Source: Sphingomonadaceae bacterium
GTDB lineage: Bacteria; Pseudomonadota; Alphaproteobacteria; Sphingomonadales; Sphingomonadaceae
Length of the DNA stretch: 7,019 nt
Assembly (NCBI GenBank): GCA_014380205.1
Contig: JACMKH010000333.1
Span: 1-7,019 of the forward strand
Reading direction: 5' to 3'
A program made the translations under genes and the position numbers. The notes below the pieces were generated by a model. That model worked only from the letters and a program-made list of their open reading frames with translations, was not told the origin of the DNA and did not search any database. The first letter of the stretch is position 1. Each line of letters starts with the position of its first letter. This document shows, one piece after another, positions 6,123-7,019 of the stretch.

Positions 6123-6150
6123 CCAAGGACGCCGAGGGGAAAACAGCGCG

Positions 6151-6591
6151 ATGGCCGACAAATCCGTGGTCTACGTCCTCAACGGCCCCAACCTCAACCT
6201 GCTCGGGACGCGCGAGCCAGAGATCTACGGCTCGGACACTCTCGACGACATCGCGGGGCGGCTCGAGGACCGCGCGCTCACGCTCGGGCTCGCGGTCGAG
6301 ATGCGCCAGTCGAATCATGAGGGGCATCTCGTCGACTGGCTCCACGAGGCCGGCGCCGAGGGCGCCAAGGCGGTGCTGCTCAACGCTGGCGCCTATACGC
6401 ACACATCGATCGCGCTCCACGACGCGATCAAGGCGATCGCGGTCCCCGTGATCGAGGTCCATCTCTCCAACCCCCACGCGCGCGAGCCCTTCCGCCACAC
6501 CAGCCTCGTCGGCCGCGCCGCGCGCGGGACGATCGCGGGGTTCGGCGCTGATTCCTACCTGCTCGCGCTGGACGCGGCCGCGCGTCTCTGA
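6151..6591 (+). CDS. aroQ: Type II 3-dehydroquinate dehydratase
   Basis: This enzyme removes water from 3-dehydroquinate to give 3-dehydroshikimate, step three of the shikimate pathway to aromatic amino acids. The 146-aa length is typical of the dodecameric type II enzyme. Key parts are visible: [20 protein letters not shown] with the flexible loop (R21) and catalytic Tyr (Y26), [14 protein letters not shown] with N78 and H84, and [17 protein letters not shown] with the catalytic His (H104) and substrate-binding Arg (R115). Nothing essential is missing. A GAGGGGA run lies about ten bases before the ATG. Its neighbour accB is the usual partner downstream of aroQ in alphaproteobacteria. The stop is followed after two bases by a large hairpin. 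Confidence 0.96.
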   Translation: MADKSVVYVLNGPNLNLLGTREPEIYGSDTLDDIAGRLEDRALTLGLAVEMRQSNHEGHLVDWLHEAGAEGAKAVLLNAGAYTHTSIALHDAIKAIAVPVIEVHLSNPHAREPFRHTSLVGRAARGTIAGFGADSYLLALDAAARL

Positions 6592-6593
6592 CA

Positions 6594-6640
6594 CGACCAT
6601 GATCGTTTCAGATCGAGATCTGAAACGTGAATCATGGTCG
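6594..6640. repeat. Large bulged hairpin, copy 1 of an intergenic palindromic element
   Basis: An outer 10-bp stem (6594-6603 with 6631-6640) and an inner 11-bp stem (6604-6614 with 6617-6627) pair perfectly, interrupted only by a 3-nt bulge TGA (6628-6630) on one side. The apex GATC-GA-GATC would open to a 4-nt loop in RNA. No T-tract follows on either strand, so it is not a standard terminator. It begins directly after the aroQ stop. Confidence 0.85.
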
Positions 6641-6652
6641 AATCCATGGATG

Positions 6653-6714
6653 AGAGCCTGATTCACGCTTTCGGCGGAAGCGCGAAGCGCTTTCACCCCA
6701 AACGATCAGGCTCT
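6653..6714. repeat. Bulged hairpin, inverted copy 2 of the same element
   Basis: A 10-bp outer stem (6653-6662 with 6705-6714), a 3-nt bulge TCA (6663-6665), and a shorter inner stem (6666-6670 with 6700-6704, one mismatch) match copy 1 read in reverse. The arms are 12 of 14 and 14 of 17 identical to those of copy 1. The two differences in the outer stem are compensated in the opposite arm. The centre differs and holds its own small hairpin (6678-6692, AAGCGC-gaa-GCGCTT). Confidence 0.8.
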
Positions 6715-6745
6715 ATGAAGCGGCCAACAGGACAAAGGCCCGAAC

Positions 6746-7019
6746 ATGACCGACGACAAGCCCGTCGACCGCGGCGGCATGCGGATCGACACGGATATGG
6801 TGCGGCAGCTCGCCGACCTGCTCGACGAGACCAACCTCTCCGAAATCGAGGTCGCCGACGGCGAGCGCAAGGTCCGCGTGGCGCGCGCGGCGGCTCCCCC
6901 CGCGCGCGCCACGCGGAACTTGCGCTCGCCGTCGGCGACCTCGATTTCGGAGAGTTTGGTCTCGTCGAGCAGGTCGGCGAGCTGCCGCACCATATCCGTG
7001 TCGATCCGCATGCCGCCGC
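6746..7019 (+). CDS. accB: Acetyl-CoA carboxylase biotin carboxyl carrier protein AccB (N-terminal part only)
   Basis: AccB carries biotin between the carboxylase and carboxyltransferase parts of acetyl-CoA carboxylase in fatty acid synthesis. The visible N-terminus, MTDDKPVDRGGMRIDTDMVR, continues with QLADLLDETNLSEIEVADGE and RKVRVARAAAPP, the usual AccB N-terminal helix and the start of the Ala/Pro linker. The biotin domain with its MKM motif is absent. The frame stays open to the window edge, but from about 6900 it is not AccB: the DNA there is the reverse complement of the gene's own start. Only about residues 1-52 are therefore trustworthy. AAAGG seven bases before the ATG supports the start; a second Met at codon 12 (6779) is an alternative. 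Position after aroQ is the normal alphaproteobacterial order. Confidence 0.85.
   Translation, partial: MTDDKPVDRGGMRIDTDMVRQLADLLDETNLSEIEVADGERKVRVARAAAPPARATRNLRSPSATSISESLVSSSRSASCRTISVSIRMPP
6771..7019. repeat. Near-perfect fold-back inverted repeat reaching the window end
   Basis: Arms 6771-6890 and 6900-7019 are reverse complements at 118 of 120 positions, separated by 9 bp and centred at 6895. Mismatches are at 6835/6955 and 6872/6918. The arms run to the last base, so the true length may be greater. The fold occurs in the GC-rich Ala/Pro linker of accB. Confidence 0.95.
6900..7011 (-). pseudogene. Inverted duplicate of the accB start
   Basis: Read on the minus strand from ATG at 7011 the sequence gives MRIDTDMVRQLADLLDETKL then SEIEVADGERKFRVARAG, the same AccB N-terminus with two changes (N to K, V to F) relative to the plus copy. 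After the centre the frame runs into the complement of the plus copy and is no longer AccB. It has no room for the rest of a gene. It is most likely an artefact or fold-back copy, not a working gene. Confidence 0.75.

Noticed and set aside
6065..6150. TPP riboswitch upstream of thiS
   Set aside because: None of the conserved THI-box segments (such as CUGAGA) are present on the minus strand, and the space is too short.
4971..6161. 396-codon frame extending thiG upstream through thiS
   Set aside because: ThiG homology begins only near 5780. The upstream part is antisense or out of frame to thiS and is Arg-rich, open only because of base composition.
6594..6640. Hairpin after aroQ read as a Rho-independent terminator
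   Set aside because: There is no run of T after the stem on either strand, and accB follows in the same direction.
6061..6696. 211-codon minus-strand frame opposite aroQ
   Set aside because: It is the antisense shadow of a gene with all catalytic residues present in the plus frame.

Overview
The window is GC-rich and densely packed, and it reads as chromosomal DNA of an alphaproteobacterium, most likely a sphingomonad. The evidence is the aroQ-accB gene order, thiS-thiG opposite aroQ, a consensus EcfG-type stress promoter, GANTC (CcrM) sites clustered between genes, and a REP-like palindrome with the core CCGGACTTGATC. This assignment is inferred from recall of gene families and was not tested by a search.

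Left part (1-1602). On the minus strand there is a tight three-gene cluster: a Phd/YefM-type antitoxin (1102-851), a PIN-domain VapC-like toxin with a TTG start (854-402), and a secreted GlcG/HbpS-type haem-binding protein that runs off the left edge (402-1). Both junctions overlap (TTGA, TGATG). The antitoxin is preceded by a clear sigma70 promoter whose -10 lies within two copies of a TATAGC(C/T)ATA element, a likely autoregulatory operator. A SnoaL/NTF2-like gene of the SgcJ/EcaC type (1219-1602, +) is transcribed away from it.

Middle (1613-4260). An SMP-30/gluconolactonase-like gene (minus) and a thiamine-diphosphate enzyme resembling acetolactate synthase (plus) diverge from a 59-bp gap. 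A 13-bp inverted repeat covers both start codons. The pairing suggests one small catabolic module, but the substrate cannot be read from the sequence.

Centre right (4261-4971). A REP-like repeat and a strong minus-strand terminator are followed by a 60-aa CsbD stress protein under an EcfG-type promoter (GGAAC-N16-CGTT). Next to it lies a 61-aa arginine-rich protein that aligns to CsbD end to end without gaps, so it is a diverged tandem paralogue.

Right part (4971-7019). thiS-thiG (thiazole synthesis, minus) diverge from aroQ (shikimate pathway, plus), which precedes accB (biotin carboxyl carrier protein). The 154-bp aroQ-accB gap holds two large hairpins that are inverted copies of one palindromic element, with compensatory base changes and a conserved 3-nt bulge. 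The arms can also pair with each other in alternative ways.

The window ends in an anomaly. The start of accB occurs twice, head to head, as a fold-back of two 120-bp arms (118 of 120 identical) around a 9-bp centre, reaching the last base. This looks more like a chimeric or assembly end than biology, but it should be checked. No tRNA, rRNA, CRISPR, insertion sequence or TPP riboswitch was seen. No gene-free stretch exceeds about 170 bp.
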